Shown piece by piece: positions 13,155-24,899 of a stretch of DNA of 64,000 nucleotides. This DNA comes from Parasponia andersonii (taxonomy: Eukaryota > Streptophyta > Magnoliopsida > Rosales > Cannabaceae), in contig JXTB01000300.1 of assembly GCA_002914805.1 (NCBI GenBank), positions 350,618-414,617 of the forward strand, read 5' to 3'. Each line of letters opens with the position of its first letter. Position 1 is the first letter of the stretch. The notes under the pieces were generated by a model. It ran no database searches, was not told the origin of the DNA, and saw only the letters and a program-made list of their open reading frames with translations. A program made the position numbers and the translations under genes.

Positions 13155-15223
13155 TGTAAAAACCCATTTTTTAAAGGGGCAAAATAGTCTTTTGACCAGA
13201 TTTAAAAAAAAAATAGATTATATATATATATTTCCCTTTCTCTCTCCTCCCTCTCGTTTTACTCTCCTCCTCCCCCATATCACTCTCTCTCTCTATCTCT
13301 CTTTCTCTCCCTCGTCTCTCTCTCTCTCTCAGCCAAAGGAAGCCGCGCTACCGTCCAAGCTCCGTTTAACCGAGCAGATCACCGGTAAGCCTCCCCCATG
13401 CCACCACGAGCCGGTTGCCAGCCGCCGGAGCAGCCGCCGTCGACGGAGAAGATGAAAGGAGCCGTTCGGACTTTTTGTCACCGGCGAAGATTCCGGCGTC
13501 CATTCGACTCCAAACCGGTCCCATTGGATTCGTATCATCGCAAGGATCGTCAAGGTATATATATCTTAACCCTATACTGTCCGGATCAAAAATTGCCATA
13601 TTTGGGTATTTTGAGTTTTTGAATTTTAGTTTTCGATCCGGCCGTTGGATTGTGTTTTTGACTGCATTTTTGGAATGTACTCGGAAAATGGAGAAGTTTG
13701 ATATATATATTATGTGGTTTGGTGATCGGCACGAAAATCGAGATCGGACGGTCAAGATTTTGTCTTGTTTTGCGTGCCACCGGTCCGGTGTGGGCCCGGA
13801 CCCGAATTGGACAAGTTATATGTCTAACCTAGCTATTTTAGGTACTAGGAATTCAGTGAAGAGGTCCGTTTGTGGAATCGAAGCTCCGGTGAGAAAGTTG
13901 GTTTTTCGCGAGAGGACGATTGAGAGCTTGTAATTAGTTCTCGACCCTCCGGATGATCGTCAACGACATTTTAAGGACTCAATAGCGTGGTGTCGCTATT
14001 CCGGTGAGGTAGGAGTTTAGTTACCTTCGTTTTATACCGTTTTTGAGTTAAAACTTATTTTCTGCAGCATTTAAGAACAAGTGTGTTTTTAATGATTTGA
14101 ATTATATGTGATGGAATCTGGTTATACGATATATATTGTACTGCTCTGAGAGTTTGCTATGTGTAGGTTATTTTGGGTATATCAAAAATAGGGCCGTTAT
14201 ACTGCCTGTTTTTCTATAAAACCCTATCATGCATCTTTTACTGAAAAACTAGAGTACAGTAGTTTTTACACTTCAGTTTTGTATTGCACGTGTCATAGGA
14301 TCATACATGAGTACCGTGTTAGCATCGTGGGTTTTACAGTGTGGCACTGCGTGCCCCACCGTCAGTGAAAGTCCGTAAACTCGTGTGAGGTCTTGTTACT
14401 TCTGATTACCTCTCCATTTGGCAGGTGTAGGCAATTCGGTTGCCTCTCCAGATTTAGTAGGCGACACATGGGTGTCCCCTCCGGGTATGGGCTTAGGTAT
14501 CAGGCAGGCTGTTAGGTACACTTAGTGCCATCATCCTGGGTTTCCACAGATGAGAGGATGTGAGCTCATGGATATAGGTTGATTTGTGTCATGTGCATAT
14601 GGATTGATGGTTTTGATTACACTGTTTTATATATATTGGCTACCGGTTTGGATTATACATATATATGCGTGTGTATGTTTTAGATTTGAACTAACCATGC
14701 AGGAGTTTTCCATCACTGAACTGTTTTTCTCCGAGGTAACTATTTTCCTACTGGGCACTGTATGCTCACCCCCTACCTTTCTCCTTAGGTGGTGTCCAGT
14801 GCGATCTTGGTGATCAAGAGGAGTAAGAGGTCATCCTGATTGCAGTTCGTCTCTTGGTAATACTAGGAGTTGTTGTCGTAGTCTTTAGACTATTTGGATT
14901 TTGTGTTAGCATTGAACCAAGATTACTGCTTTCTATTTTGTCTGCAAACTTATGTATGTCATTCTGATGTTTGACTTCTGTTGTGGATGATGATAATGCT
15001 GGGTTTTATATTTAATTTTGCGTTTTCAAATAATTGTTCAATCCATGTTTGATGGTGTATACGAACTGTGGGAGTGGTTCACGGGATGGAATTCCGATTA
15101 TTTTATTTAAATAGACCGTTTTTATAAAAACTAGAACTTTTGATATTTTTCAAATAAATCAAGTAATTTCCCACCTTTGTGAAAGTCTCCTTCTGCCACT
15201 AGCCTGGGTTTTGGGTTGTGACA
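13155..15223 (+). mobile_element. Solo LTR, about 2.07 kb, nested in the Gypsy fossil
   Basis: It starts TGTAAAAACCC and ends GGGTTGTGACA, the TG..CA ends of an LTR. It is flanked by CTGAT (13150-13154) and CTGAC (15224-15228), a 5-bp target duplication with one difference. Inside are a CT-rich tract (13238-13330), a GC-rich island (about 13330-13550) and transcription-unit-like sequence, but no retroviral protein. The whole copy lies between the reverse transcriptase and RNase H parts of the older element. The long LTR recalls the Tekay/Del chromoviruses, which is inference. Confidence 0.75.
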
Positions 15224-16761
15224 CTGACCATTCTTCCAAGCATTGAAAATTAGGAGAAAGTAAGTATGGACAAAATAATGTGAGAAGGCTTTCTAAGAAA
15301 TCAAGGCTTATCTAGGAGCAATCCCGACTCTAGGCAAGCATGTGCAGGGGGAAAGCCTAATTTTGTACTTGTTGTATCAGAGAACGTGGTGAGTGGAGTT
15401 TTTGTCAGGGAGGAGGGAAGAACACAAGTACTAATATATTATGTTAGCAAGTCCCTTCTCGATGCCGAAAGTCATACCCAGAAATCGAGAAACTGGGTCT
15501 TTCTTTGATAACAGTTGCTAGGAAACTCTAACCATACTTATAGGCATATACTATTAGAGCTCTGACTAGTCATCCCTTAAGACAAATTCTCCAGAAGACT
15601 GATGTCTCTGGCTGCTTGACCAAGTGGGCTGTCAAGTTCGACGAATTTGAGATCGAGTTTGTCCCAAGAACCTCTATCAAGGTGCAAACGTTAGCCGACT
15701 TTGTGGCCGAATTCACTTATCTTACCAAGGTAGAAAAAATACTCAACGAAGAGAGTACCTCTAAGTCACCAAAAAGGAGATCAGAGAAGCCTCCCGAACA
15801 ACATGTGTGGCAATTATACGTAGACGAGTCGTCTTGTATGATTAGGACTGAAGTAAGTCTGATTCTCATCAATCCAAAAGGAGAAAAGATCAGGTATGCC
15901 TTGAGGCTCGACTTTATCACCTTAAATAATGAAGTCGAGTATGAGGCATTAATCGCTGAGTTAAAACTAGCAAGAGAGCTCTAGGTGCAGCATGTCAAAA
16001 TCTTCAATGATTCACAATTGATCATAAACCAGATAAAATGGGAATACCAAGCCAAAAAAGAGAACATGATCAAATATCTTGCCAAAGTAGAGGAATAGTT
16101 AGGAGCCATGACTATGTTTGAGATTACTAAAGTGCCGAGAGTTGAGAATGTTGAGGCTGATGGCCTCGCACGACTTGCCTCAGGGCTCGTTGATAACTCT
16201 CGTGGATAGATACTAAGCCCAAGAATATGAATAGACCTTGTTCATAGACCAGCTCCCCTCATGGATAGATCCAATCAAAAATTATTTAGAGACATGCAAA
16301 CTACCAGACAATATAAATGAAGCTCAGAAGATTAGATTCCAATTCAATCAATATGTCAATATTAGAGATAAGTTTTACAGAAGAGGTTATGCAGTCCTAT
16401 ATTTGAGATGTCCATGACCTAACGAAGCTGAATATATGCTAAAAGAGATACATGAATGGGGTATGGAAATCACTCAAGATTGGCAGACCATGACAAAAGA
16501 TTCAAGACAAATGGTAGAGAGATGTGACAAGTGCTAGCGATTTGCCCATTACACAAAAGAGTACCCCGAACCCTTATCACTGATCATTAGCCCCTGACCC
16601 TTCGTGAAATGGGGAATAGACTTGATCGGCCATTTACCTATTGTACGAGCACAAGCACAAGCACAAGCAAAATTCGTGATCGTTACTATTGATTGCTTCA
16701 CCAAGTGGGTTGAGGTCGAACCCCTGGCCAAGATCATATAAGCAAACTGTACGAATTTATT

Positions 16762-17045
16762 ATTTGTCCCTTTGACCTTTTCTTCTCTTATTATTTATTT
16801 ACTCTTGGTTCACTATTTCATAAAATACGTTATTGAATGCCTCACTGACGACCTTTCTATTGAGGAGATTTAGCAGATACCACATCGATACCACCTATTA
16901 CTAGTTGGTAAAAAGTCTAATCATAATCTTTTTTAAAGTTGTATAGACCACAATTATATCAAATCTGAGTTTTGACTTTCCGTAAGGAAGAACTACTCAA
17001 GGCATATAGCGCGTGCTGATTTATAGATCAAAATCCACACCAACA
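16762..17045 (+). repeat. Remaining part of the right LTR of the Gypsy fossil
   Basis: It aligns with 7840-8123 of the left LTR from TTTGTCCCTTTG to CCACACCAACA. It is followed immediately by the ATTAT target duplication. Confidence 0.8.
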
Positions 17046-17050
17046 ATTAT

Positions 17051-20000
17051 TATTTATATATCCAGAGTCTCGACATTCATCAACATCTCCCTATTTATAT
17101 AGACACTTTAAACAAGACCCTGCTTTTTTTTTTTTTAGTAACTTGACAAGAGCCTATTTGTTTGAAGGGGTTAAAATACAAAAAGACCACCAAGAAAATT
17201 CCACGTAACTAGTAAAGTAGTACTAGAACCATTACAAATATATGTACGCGCCTCTCTGTCTATAGGAAAATAACACCTTTGGTCTTTATTCTTTCTCCCA
17301 TGTATTACTTAAGTCTCTATATATATTTTTCTTTTGCAATACATAACTCCTCAACCTTATGGCTTAGTAATGTTCAAGTCCCTTTCTAACATTTTTGATC
17401 TCTCTTGGAGGGGTAATAGATTGAACAAAAATTCTCTATCCCAAAGCATGCCATTGATGATAGACATCGCCAAGCTTCAAGAGATTCATTGCCGCTTATA
17501 TTTTCTTTCCTCTTTAAAGTTTCAACCACTCTCCGCTACTCAAAACTCTCAGTGGAGGATTGTTTTTATGCTCTAACAAAAACTTCTCTCTTTGTTTCCC
17601 TTCTAGCTCTGTTTCTTTTTTTTTTTTTTTGGTTGGGGGGGGAGGGGAATGTGTGTCCTCAGCTTGTCTTTTATATATATATATATATATATATGAAAGT
17701 TGACTTTTTTTCCATCAAATTTCGGAGTCCCATTCATAATTTTGTAAGATAAAATTTAGAGATTCAATTGAGTATGATCATATTATAGAATTTCTAAAGA
17801 TGTGATTTTTTTTTATAGGGTACAGTCAAAGAGAGTTATTTTGAATTTATTTTAACACAATATTACTATCAATTTTAATCTAATGAGATGAGAAATTTAA
17901 AAAAAAAAAAAAAATTCATGTATACTGAACATACATATACTGTATCTCTATCTAGAATTTTTTATGCAATTGGGTCTTACATTGCTTAATTTGTGATTAA
18001 TAATTGGTGTCACTCCCACCTACTCAAAATCTGCAATGTGGAGATTCAAATTTAAGTCACAATCACAAAAAGCCAAAGGGTCAATGTGCAGGTTCTTGTG
18101 CGTTGAAGGTAAGTTGGGACCTATTGGGTTATTCAATTGATCTGTTGAGATTCTTAAAACCCAGATTATGTATTTAGTGGCATTTGTGTGCCTAAGTGAG
18201 GATGAGACAGAGTTTGTGAAAAAAAAAAGGAAAAAAAAACAAAAGAGGGGAGTTTCTGCAATTCAAAACAGAGTTTTGACACCGATGCTCAAATCCACCA
18301 GCATTGACAAACTCTTCAAGCTGACATCAATGGATGGGCTTTTTTTTTTTTTTTTGGGTTCTGGGCATAGAAAATTTTTATTCCATCTATTACCCTTCGG
18401 GAGGGATCACGTGCTCTACACATGGCATTTAACAACGAAAATCTTAAAAAAGGACTTAAACATTACCAAATTATATGACTCAGGAGTTATGTGCTAAAGA
18501 AAAATAGAAACCTAAGTAATCGGAGAAAGAATGAGATCCATTCAAAATGAAATGGACGTCCTTTATATTAACTGGGTTAATATCACCCAAGTCCCCAACT
18601 TTTCTTTTTCTTTTGTGTATTATTAAGTCCATTTTTTTTCCTTTAGCTTTTAAGTCCTTAACGTTACGATTTTGTATTACTTAAATCTTTATATACTATT
18701 TTCTGTTAACTTAACCCTTAAATGTGCATGTGCTCCCCTGTGTGGTTAATGACTCAAAAACTAAGAAAAAAAGAAACAGGACTTATCAATATATGAGTAA
18801 AAGATTGGGGACCTGGATGATGTTAACCCTATTTAATTTGATATACATTTTTATTATTTTGCTTAATTAAAATTATTACGGATGTTTTTTTCGTGATAAA
18901 GATAAAGAGAAAAACATTGTATTTATTTTTTATTATACTTTTTTAAACTAATTAAATAATGATCCAACAACTAAAAAATACCTATTAAATTAAGAACCTA
19001 TATATATATATTAGGAAAACATTACAAAAAGAGACAATTTAAGAGCGTGATTTTGTCCATGTATGAGATGGCTTTATTGGAATCACTTACCATAATGTGC
19101 ATGCCACTCTTTGGCATGTTAGATTAACAAATATATGACGTCGTATTTGGTATATGGTATACTGTATAAAAACTTTATATTGTATTAATTAAACATAATA
19201 TTGTGTTTGCCTATATTTTTATATAGAATTATTTAATATAATATTAAAATTTAATACAATACGAAGAGTATTATCTAATATAGAATAAAAAGTATATATT
19301 ATACTATATTTTATAATTTTAACTTTAACGTAGTATTGTACGATACTTACTCTTATTATTTTTTCTGTTCTTAATTTCTCTTGTCATTTTCTCCTCATTT
19401 TTTTTTTCAAAAGTGATATTTTTCTAAATAAATTTTTAAAAATAATATTCTCCAAATTTATGTTTATAGTGGTTTTTCATAAATAACTTTTTTAAAAGTG
19501 ATAATTTTACAAGTGATATTTTCGTAAATATTTTTAAAAATAATATTTTTCTATATAAATTTTTAAAAATTTTAATTTTGTAATACACATGCAAAACCAA
19601 ATATATGTAATAAAATAATACAATCTAATATAATACAATGCAATACGATGCGCTAAATATGGCTTGAGTGGTTTATATTTGCTGAACTGTTCTCATCCTT
19701 TAAATCTTCTTGTTACATCAATATAATTATCAATTTTTCTATAAATAAGATGTATAATTTCTTTATTGATAATTCTTTATTTCAAAAAAAAAAAAAAAAA
19801 AAAACCGACAACTACTCTCGTCAACCTCTTCTTCTACTTTCTCCCCTTCGACACCGCAACCTCCTATGCTTGAACAAACTTTGAGTTCTCTTGGCTAACG
19901 GCTTGTGCTAGTTTGATTATTATTCATCTTCTCAGAGATGTATACATGTATGGAACGAGTACAATATATTTTTTTTTTTTCACTCTCTATGGAAGAAAAA

Positions 20001-21285
20001 TTAATTTTGACCAATAAATTTATTTCAATCTAATAGTTATAACTAAATACATTAGATTAAATTCTAATGTGAATTAAATAATAATGTTTACTTTTATAAC
20101 TAATAGATTAAAATTGTCAAAATTGAATTCTCACTCCATAGAAATAAAAGAAAAAAAAAAATCCCCCATTGTACTAGTTCCCCGTATATATCTATAACAA
20201 TACAATAAACCAAGGATGTACTTAAGAAAACCCTATTGAATCACGTCGTTGTACATCAAATCCAAGTCCTGGTCAGATATTGAGACGTAAATCGAATGGA
20301 CCAAATCGAGACCATGAGGAAAAAAAAAAAAAAAAAAAATTTACTTTGCTCCACCATAGATCTCGATGACCTGAAGAACAGCCGAGCGGTAGCTTCATTG
20401 GCGGCAACATGGTTCCGGCAGTGCGACGTCGATACGAGCGTCTCGACCAAGAGCACGACTGTAAAAGACGAGATGGGAAGAAAATGGTGAAGGAAGGACA
20501 AAAGCGAAATGAAATAAAATAAATAAAAACTATTTAAGAAAAAAGAAGCACAAATGTTAATCTTATTAAAATGTGATATTCATCGACACAAAATGCCAAA
20601 ATGGGGTATCTAATGTATTTTCCCCTATTATTATTTTTCTACTTCTATACAAAAGAAAATGAAAAGAAGTAACCATTTTATATTTATCACATATCAGAGC
20701 AAAAAGAAAATGTTTGTTTTTTTTTTTATTTTTTTTCTCAATGAAATTATTCTTAGCAAGCAATATTAAATAATATAAGCTTTAAATTATAGAAAAACAA
20801 CGGGCATGCACGTGGCTTTGACACTAGTAATAATTATACATTTCCCATAAATAGTTGCTTTTATAAAAGGAAAAAAGGAAAGACCTTTTGTTATCTAATG
20901 GTATAAATGCAAGTCTTTAATGTTCCAAACACAGTGCCACCAATGGTTGCTCAAAGTCAAAAACCAAACAAAACGGGGGAGCCATTAAATGCACAGGTGG
21001 ACTTTCTTGAACTAAATAAAGCAGCAGCAAAATTTAGATAGCTAAGGAACTTTAACACGACGCAATATATCAATGCCACATATGGAATTCCCATATTACA
21101 GTTTTGTTTTGTTATAGTACACAGATTTCTACACTCAGAAACCACATTGAGCCCAAGACCAAAAAAAGAAAAAAAAAAAGAATGGGCATTAGCGATATAT
21201 TATATGAATTAGATTTTCCTTATCTAGTAGTATATGGGACGATTGGAGCTTTAGACCGTATGCTGCTGGTTGAGCCTTTCATCCA
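17051..21285. other. Gene-poor AT-rich intergenic region
   Basis: No supported gene was found in more than 4 kb. It contains a TA repeat (about 17671-17693), several A or T runs, a possible degenerate transposon at 19147-19663, and a short GC-richer patch at 20340-20490. That patch is open in two frames but resembles no family I recognise. Confidence 0.5.
19147..19663. mobile_element. Possible degenerate inverted-repeat element
   Basis: The left end TATTTGGTATATGGTATACT and the reverse complement of the right end (TATTTAGCGCATCGTATTGC) agree at roughly two thirds of positions. The interior is very AT-rich and non-coding. No clean target-site duplication is visible, so this is weak. Confidence 0.3.
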
Positions 21286-23308
21286 TTAGGATTTGCTCTT
21301 GAATTTTCTTTGAGCTTTCAAATCCACCACAATCACTGAGATGTTGTCCTTGCTGCCCTTTTGAAGGGCAAGCATTGAGAGGTACTCCGCTGCTGCTTGC
21401 GCCGCAAGATCAGCACCTAGACCCCTCTCTGTCGAAGCTGTGATCCCGTTTTTCTTGTGCCATAGCAGAATCCGCCGTCGAGCCACTTCACAAACTTCCT
21501 CGTTCGTCATGACATCCCATAAGCCGTCACTTGCTAAGATCAGGCACTCGTCCTCTCTGGCTCGAGGGACAAACATCACTTCTGGCTCTGGAATAATCCA
21601 TGGTTTTAAATATCTGTCTCCTGGGAGACAAACAGAAAAGACCAGCTGATTATAAAAGACGGATAACAACTGAAGCACATCCCCGATTTTTTATGAATTC
21701 ATGAAATTTATGATCAGTGCAGGATCAAGATTATCAAAGACCTACCTATGGACCTTGACATTGCAAGAACTCCAAAAACACGGTGTCCGTTCCACTGTAT
21801 GACCTTGCCACCGGATGCCTCGATCCTTGCATATTCATCCTCTCTGTTTGGCTGAGAAAATAAACAAAACAAGAGAGATAAGTTTCTTGAAAGAGAGTTA
21901 TTGTGGTTCGTTAGATGCATAAATATGGTAGAAACTGCATTACTTTATGATCAACTGATAATGGCATGGGTTCTTTGCCGCGACATAGCACTGCTCTTGA
22001 ATCACCACAGTTTGCAACTATGATGTGAGAGGAACATACTAAAGCAACCACAGCAGTAGACCCAACAGTTTCTGGGGCAACTGGCTCAAACATAGCATCT
22101 GAAGCATCTCCGTCACTTCTAGTGGAGCTGCTACTAACTTTCCCTCCAATCTCATCGTCCACCCTTTGGAAGCAAGAAGTGAAGGCTCTCTCCCACACTC
22201 CTTGATTTTCTTCCACATTTTCATCACTTAAATCATCATTAATGATTCCAAGCTCCTTGGACAAAGCCAAATGAATACGCTCACGACAATAGTTAGCAAC
22301 CTGCATTAGGAGACCGCTCTCAATCAAGGTAACATGATCAAATTTTCCAGAATCATTAACCACAGAAAATCTCAAAACTACTTGAAATCCTAAAATGTAA
22401 ACAATATGTAATGGAAATGTAGGAGATATAATTAACATAAACATCAGACGACAGAAATGTACCTGAGATCCCCCATGACCATCGTAAACACCATAAAAAT
22501 GACTGGTTGCATGGGTCAAATTTTGGCCAATTCTGTTAACTGTATCACTGCCAGTAAGCATTTTCATAGGAATTCTTATACAACGAGGTACAGCAGCAAC
22601 CGCATCTTCCATTTCTGGTCTTCTTCCAATAATAGATACAGAACCCCAAAGGGGAATACATTCCTGTTCGAAAATACTTTGGCTGGCTTCTTTAATGAAA
22701 TTCTTTTCCCCATGTGACTGGATGACCAGTGTAGAGGCCACTAATTCAGACTTACTGGATAGATCTGAAACTGGACTCACTGCTGCCAAAATGACTTCAC
22801 CAGAAGGCACCTTACCATTACTTGATTCCACCAAGATGATAGCCTTGGCAACAATCTGACCATCTTGGACATTTCCAATCTCCATAACATCTGGTAAAGT
22901 TATTTCTGGTCCTACTCCCAAAGCTAGCAACTCTTCATTAATAATTCCATTACTGTCATCACTGAGGGATAATATTTCATCTTCCTCGCTTACTTGAACC
23001 ATAACATCACTGGTAACACAAATATTGCCACTCTCTGGCAATATTGTAAACAAATCGGCACCACCACCATTCTCGCCTTGTGCAGACATGGTCACCATGC
23101 TAATTGCAGTATTACAACTTCCATTGCTGCAATTGCTGCAAGACATAGACTCTGCAGAGACCACCTTAGCAGGATCTAATGGCAAATTTCCAGAGTCTGT
23201 TACCAGCTTGAGCTGTGTGAACCCAACATGGGTTGCAATTCCAGAATTATCACACACAGAATTATCTAAACTAAATGTCACAGCGACTGCCGAAGGCATC
23301 TCTTCCAT
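21286..23308 (-). CDS. HAB1: Protein phosphatase 2C, clade A, HAB1/HAB2-like
   Basis: Clade A PP2Cs dephosphorylate SnRK2 kinases and are inhibited by ABA-bound PYR/PYL receptors, so they act as negative regulators and co-receptors of abscisic acid signalling (family knowledge). Four exons join in frame: 23308-22463, 22300-21944, 21851-21746 and 21620-21286, giving 547 residues (Arabidopsis HAB1 is about 511). Residues 1-220 form the variable N-terminal region, starting [14 protein letters not shown] as in HAB1. The catalytic domain follows, with RRPEMEDA, the metal-binding VYDGHGG (D276), [26 protein letters not shown] and GSKDNIS. The tryptophan that contacts the ABA-receptor lock is present in [12 protein letters not shown] (about W421). 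The C-terminus [10 protein letters not shown] is basic, as in HAB proteins. HAB1 and HAB2 cannot be told apart here. Upstream lie a probable leader intron and several upstream ORFs. Confidence 0.93.
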
Positions 23309-23338
23309 CAAGTCTCTTCTTTCGCTACCAATAAGCTG

Positions 23339-23390
23339 TCACATTTCTACTTCTTGTCACTACATGATCCTAAGGTTCTTCATGCTCCAT
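23339..23390 (-). promoter_or_regulatory. Cluster of short upstream ORFs before the HAB-like start codon
   Basis: Just 5' of the main ATG (23308) the minus strand has ATG at 23390 giving MEHEEP-stop (to 23370), ATG at 23383 giving MKNLRIM-stop (to 23360, so it ends ATGTAG), and a minimal start-stop ATGTGA at 23344-23339, 30 bases before the main ATG. These are seen directly. Whether they restrain translation is inference from known uORF behaviour. Confidence 0.7.
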
Positions 23391-24300
23391 CTTTCTCCAC
23401 ACTGAGCCCAGGTTAGGGTTTGCTGGTGGAACCAACTCCTCTTCCTTCCAAGAGACTTTACCCGTGCTAATGCAAGTGCAAAAAAAGTGATGAAAAAAGA
23501 AAATTTTAACATTCGTCAAAAGCAAAATAAAACAAAAGGCAAGTAAACTTTGTGGTTCAAGACTCATAGAATGTTGACGGCAGACACCACTAACAAATTT
23601 TCTAAGGATTAAAAAAGTTACAACAAGCTTGACATCTTACAACTATACAAGTCCAAAGCAAAACCAGAAGTGAGAGAGAGAGAGAGAGGGGGGGGGGGGG
23701 AGCCGATATCATATCAATACAAGAGAAACAAGCTGACCATCAGTCAACCTTGGAAACTGATAAGAGTAAGATAAGACACCAAAACCCCCTGGAAAATTCA
23801 TACCCTTGCAACAGCAATACTAAATTACCCACCTAAAGATGACACCATAACTTGCCGCCACCAATTCCTTAAATCCTATGAAGATATATAGATCGAAAAA
23901 TCTAATCCCTTTTCAACAAAGGGCTAGAAAAAGTGAAACTTTCCTTTTAAAATAAATCCAAAAAGGGAAACAGAAATTGAGAGAGAATTTGACACATGTT
24001 CAAGGATAGTCCACAGATCGGCCAATATTTTTCACAACTATAACTACATAAATTACAAATTACACCGCCAACATTAAAAATTTCATGATAAGTTTCAGCT
24101 AACCCTCAACTAAATGAAGCAGAGGCATCAGATCTGCGGGGAAACAACAAATCTATTTACCTAAATATCGAAAATTTCGAGCTTTCACGTGTAAATTGTT
24201 TTTCTCTAGACTCCATAAGCTATTAAATTCTCCTCTCTTCCTGGCAAACAATCAACCACAAAATACCAAAAGCCCATCCTTTAACACCAACCCTTCATTA

Positions 24301-24347
<47 letters not shown>

Positions 24348-24773
24348 AGTTCATATGAAAATGACTGCAAATTGATCTTAATCTATAAATCCAGGAAGAG
24401 AAAGCAAAAGGGTCATGGGAAAGAACCTAGGAACTAGGGAATACACCATCTAACTATCACAAGAAAGCCCAGAAAAGATTAACCCTTTTTCCCATAAAAT
24501 ATGGGTTTCCCGGATCTGAGGAAAACCATCTCTCTCAGCCTCTCTACTCAAAAGGGTCTCCTCCTTTCTTCCTTTTTCTTCTTCCAACAAGACAAATCAT
24601 CACTAACCCACTTCAGATTATTATAAGGGTATCACAAATACATCATGCTACTTGGTGATCCTTGTATACGGTAGGTCCTTAAACTAGAACGAAAAAAAAA
24701 TAAATAAAATTGAAAAATAAACCAAAGCTTACCTGAGGAAACTGTAAGAGACTTGGGCCAAAGAGGAAAACAT
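23370..24773 (-). promoter_or_regulatory. Predicted leader intron and intron-spanning upstream ORF of the HAB-like gene
   Basis: A strong donor CAG/GTAAGCTT lies at 24733/24732. A candidate acceptor, a pyrimidine tract then GCATTAG, lies at 23467. Splicing them removes 23467-24732. An ATG at 24773 then opens a 45-codon upstream ORF that runs through the junction and ends at the same stop as MEHEEP (23370). A CT-rich block (minus strand, about 24830-24890) probably marks the start region. The donor is convincing; the acceptor is a guess. Confidence 0.45.
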
Positions 24774-24899
24774 AAAAGGCTTCTTGAAGCCTCTTTCCCT
24801 AGATTTTTGATGGAATGGGAGGCGTCAGACTTGAGAGAGAGAGGAGGAGAGAGAGATTGATAGAGAGAGAGAGGGAGAGAGAGAGTTTGTCTGTTTTTT

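Larger units (their letters stand above)
7304..17050 (+). mobile_element. Ty3/Gypsy LTR retrotransposon, Tat-like, broken (fossil) with nested insertions
   Basis: The element spans 7309-17045 and is flanked by the direct repeat ATTAT (7304-7308 and 17046-17050). The left LTR starts TGTTGAGGG and ends CCACACCAACA, and the right-hand end carries the same CCACACCAACA. A TTTTGGCGCTAGAG segment directly after the left LTR is in the primer-binding position. Parts in order are gag (about 8900-9960, ending in a CCHC-type knuckle), protease region (about 10320-10500), reverse transcriptase (10944-11248 and 12553-13154), RNase H, a second RNase H-like domain (15616-16200) and part of integrase (about 16400-16740). 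The second RNase H is typical of the Tat lineage. The element is clearly broken, with many breaks. The comparable LTR stretches differ at very roughly one base in seven by eye, so it is old. Confidence 0.85.

Noticed and set aside
13147-13933. Overlapping ORFs in the GC-rich island, one ending in an arginine run
   Set aside because: They lie inside the solo LTR, the same kind of island occurs in the reverse copy, and the frames are not shared between copies. This is LTR sequence, not a gene.
20296-20490. Open frames on both strands in a GC-richer patch
   Set aside because: It is short, begins in a poly-lysine stretch made by an A run, and resembles no known family. Reported only as intergenic.
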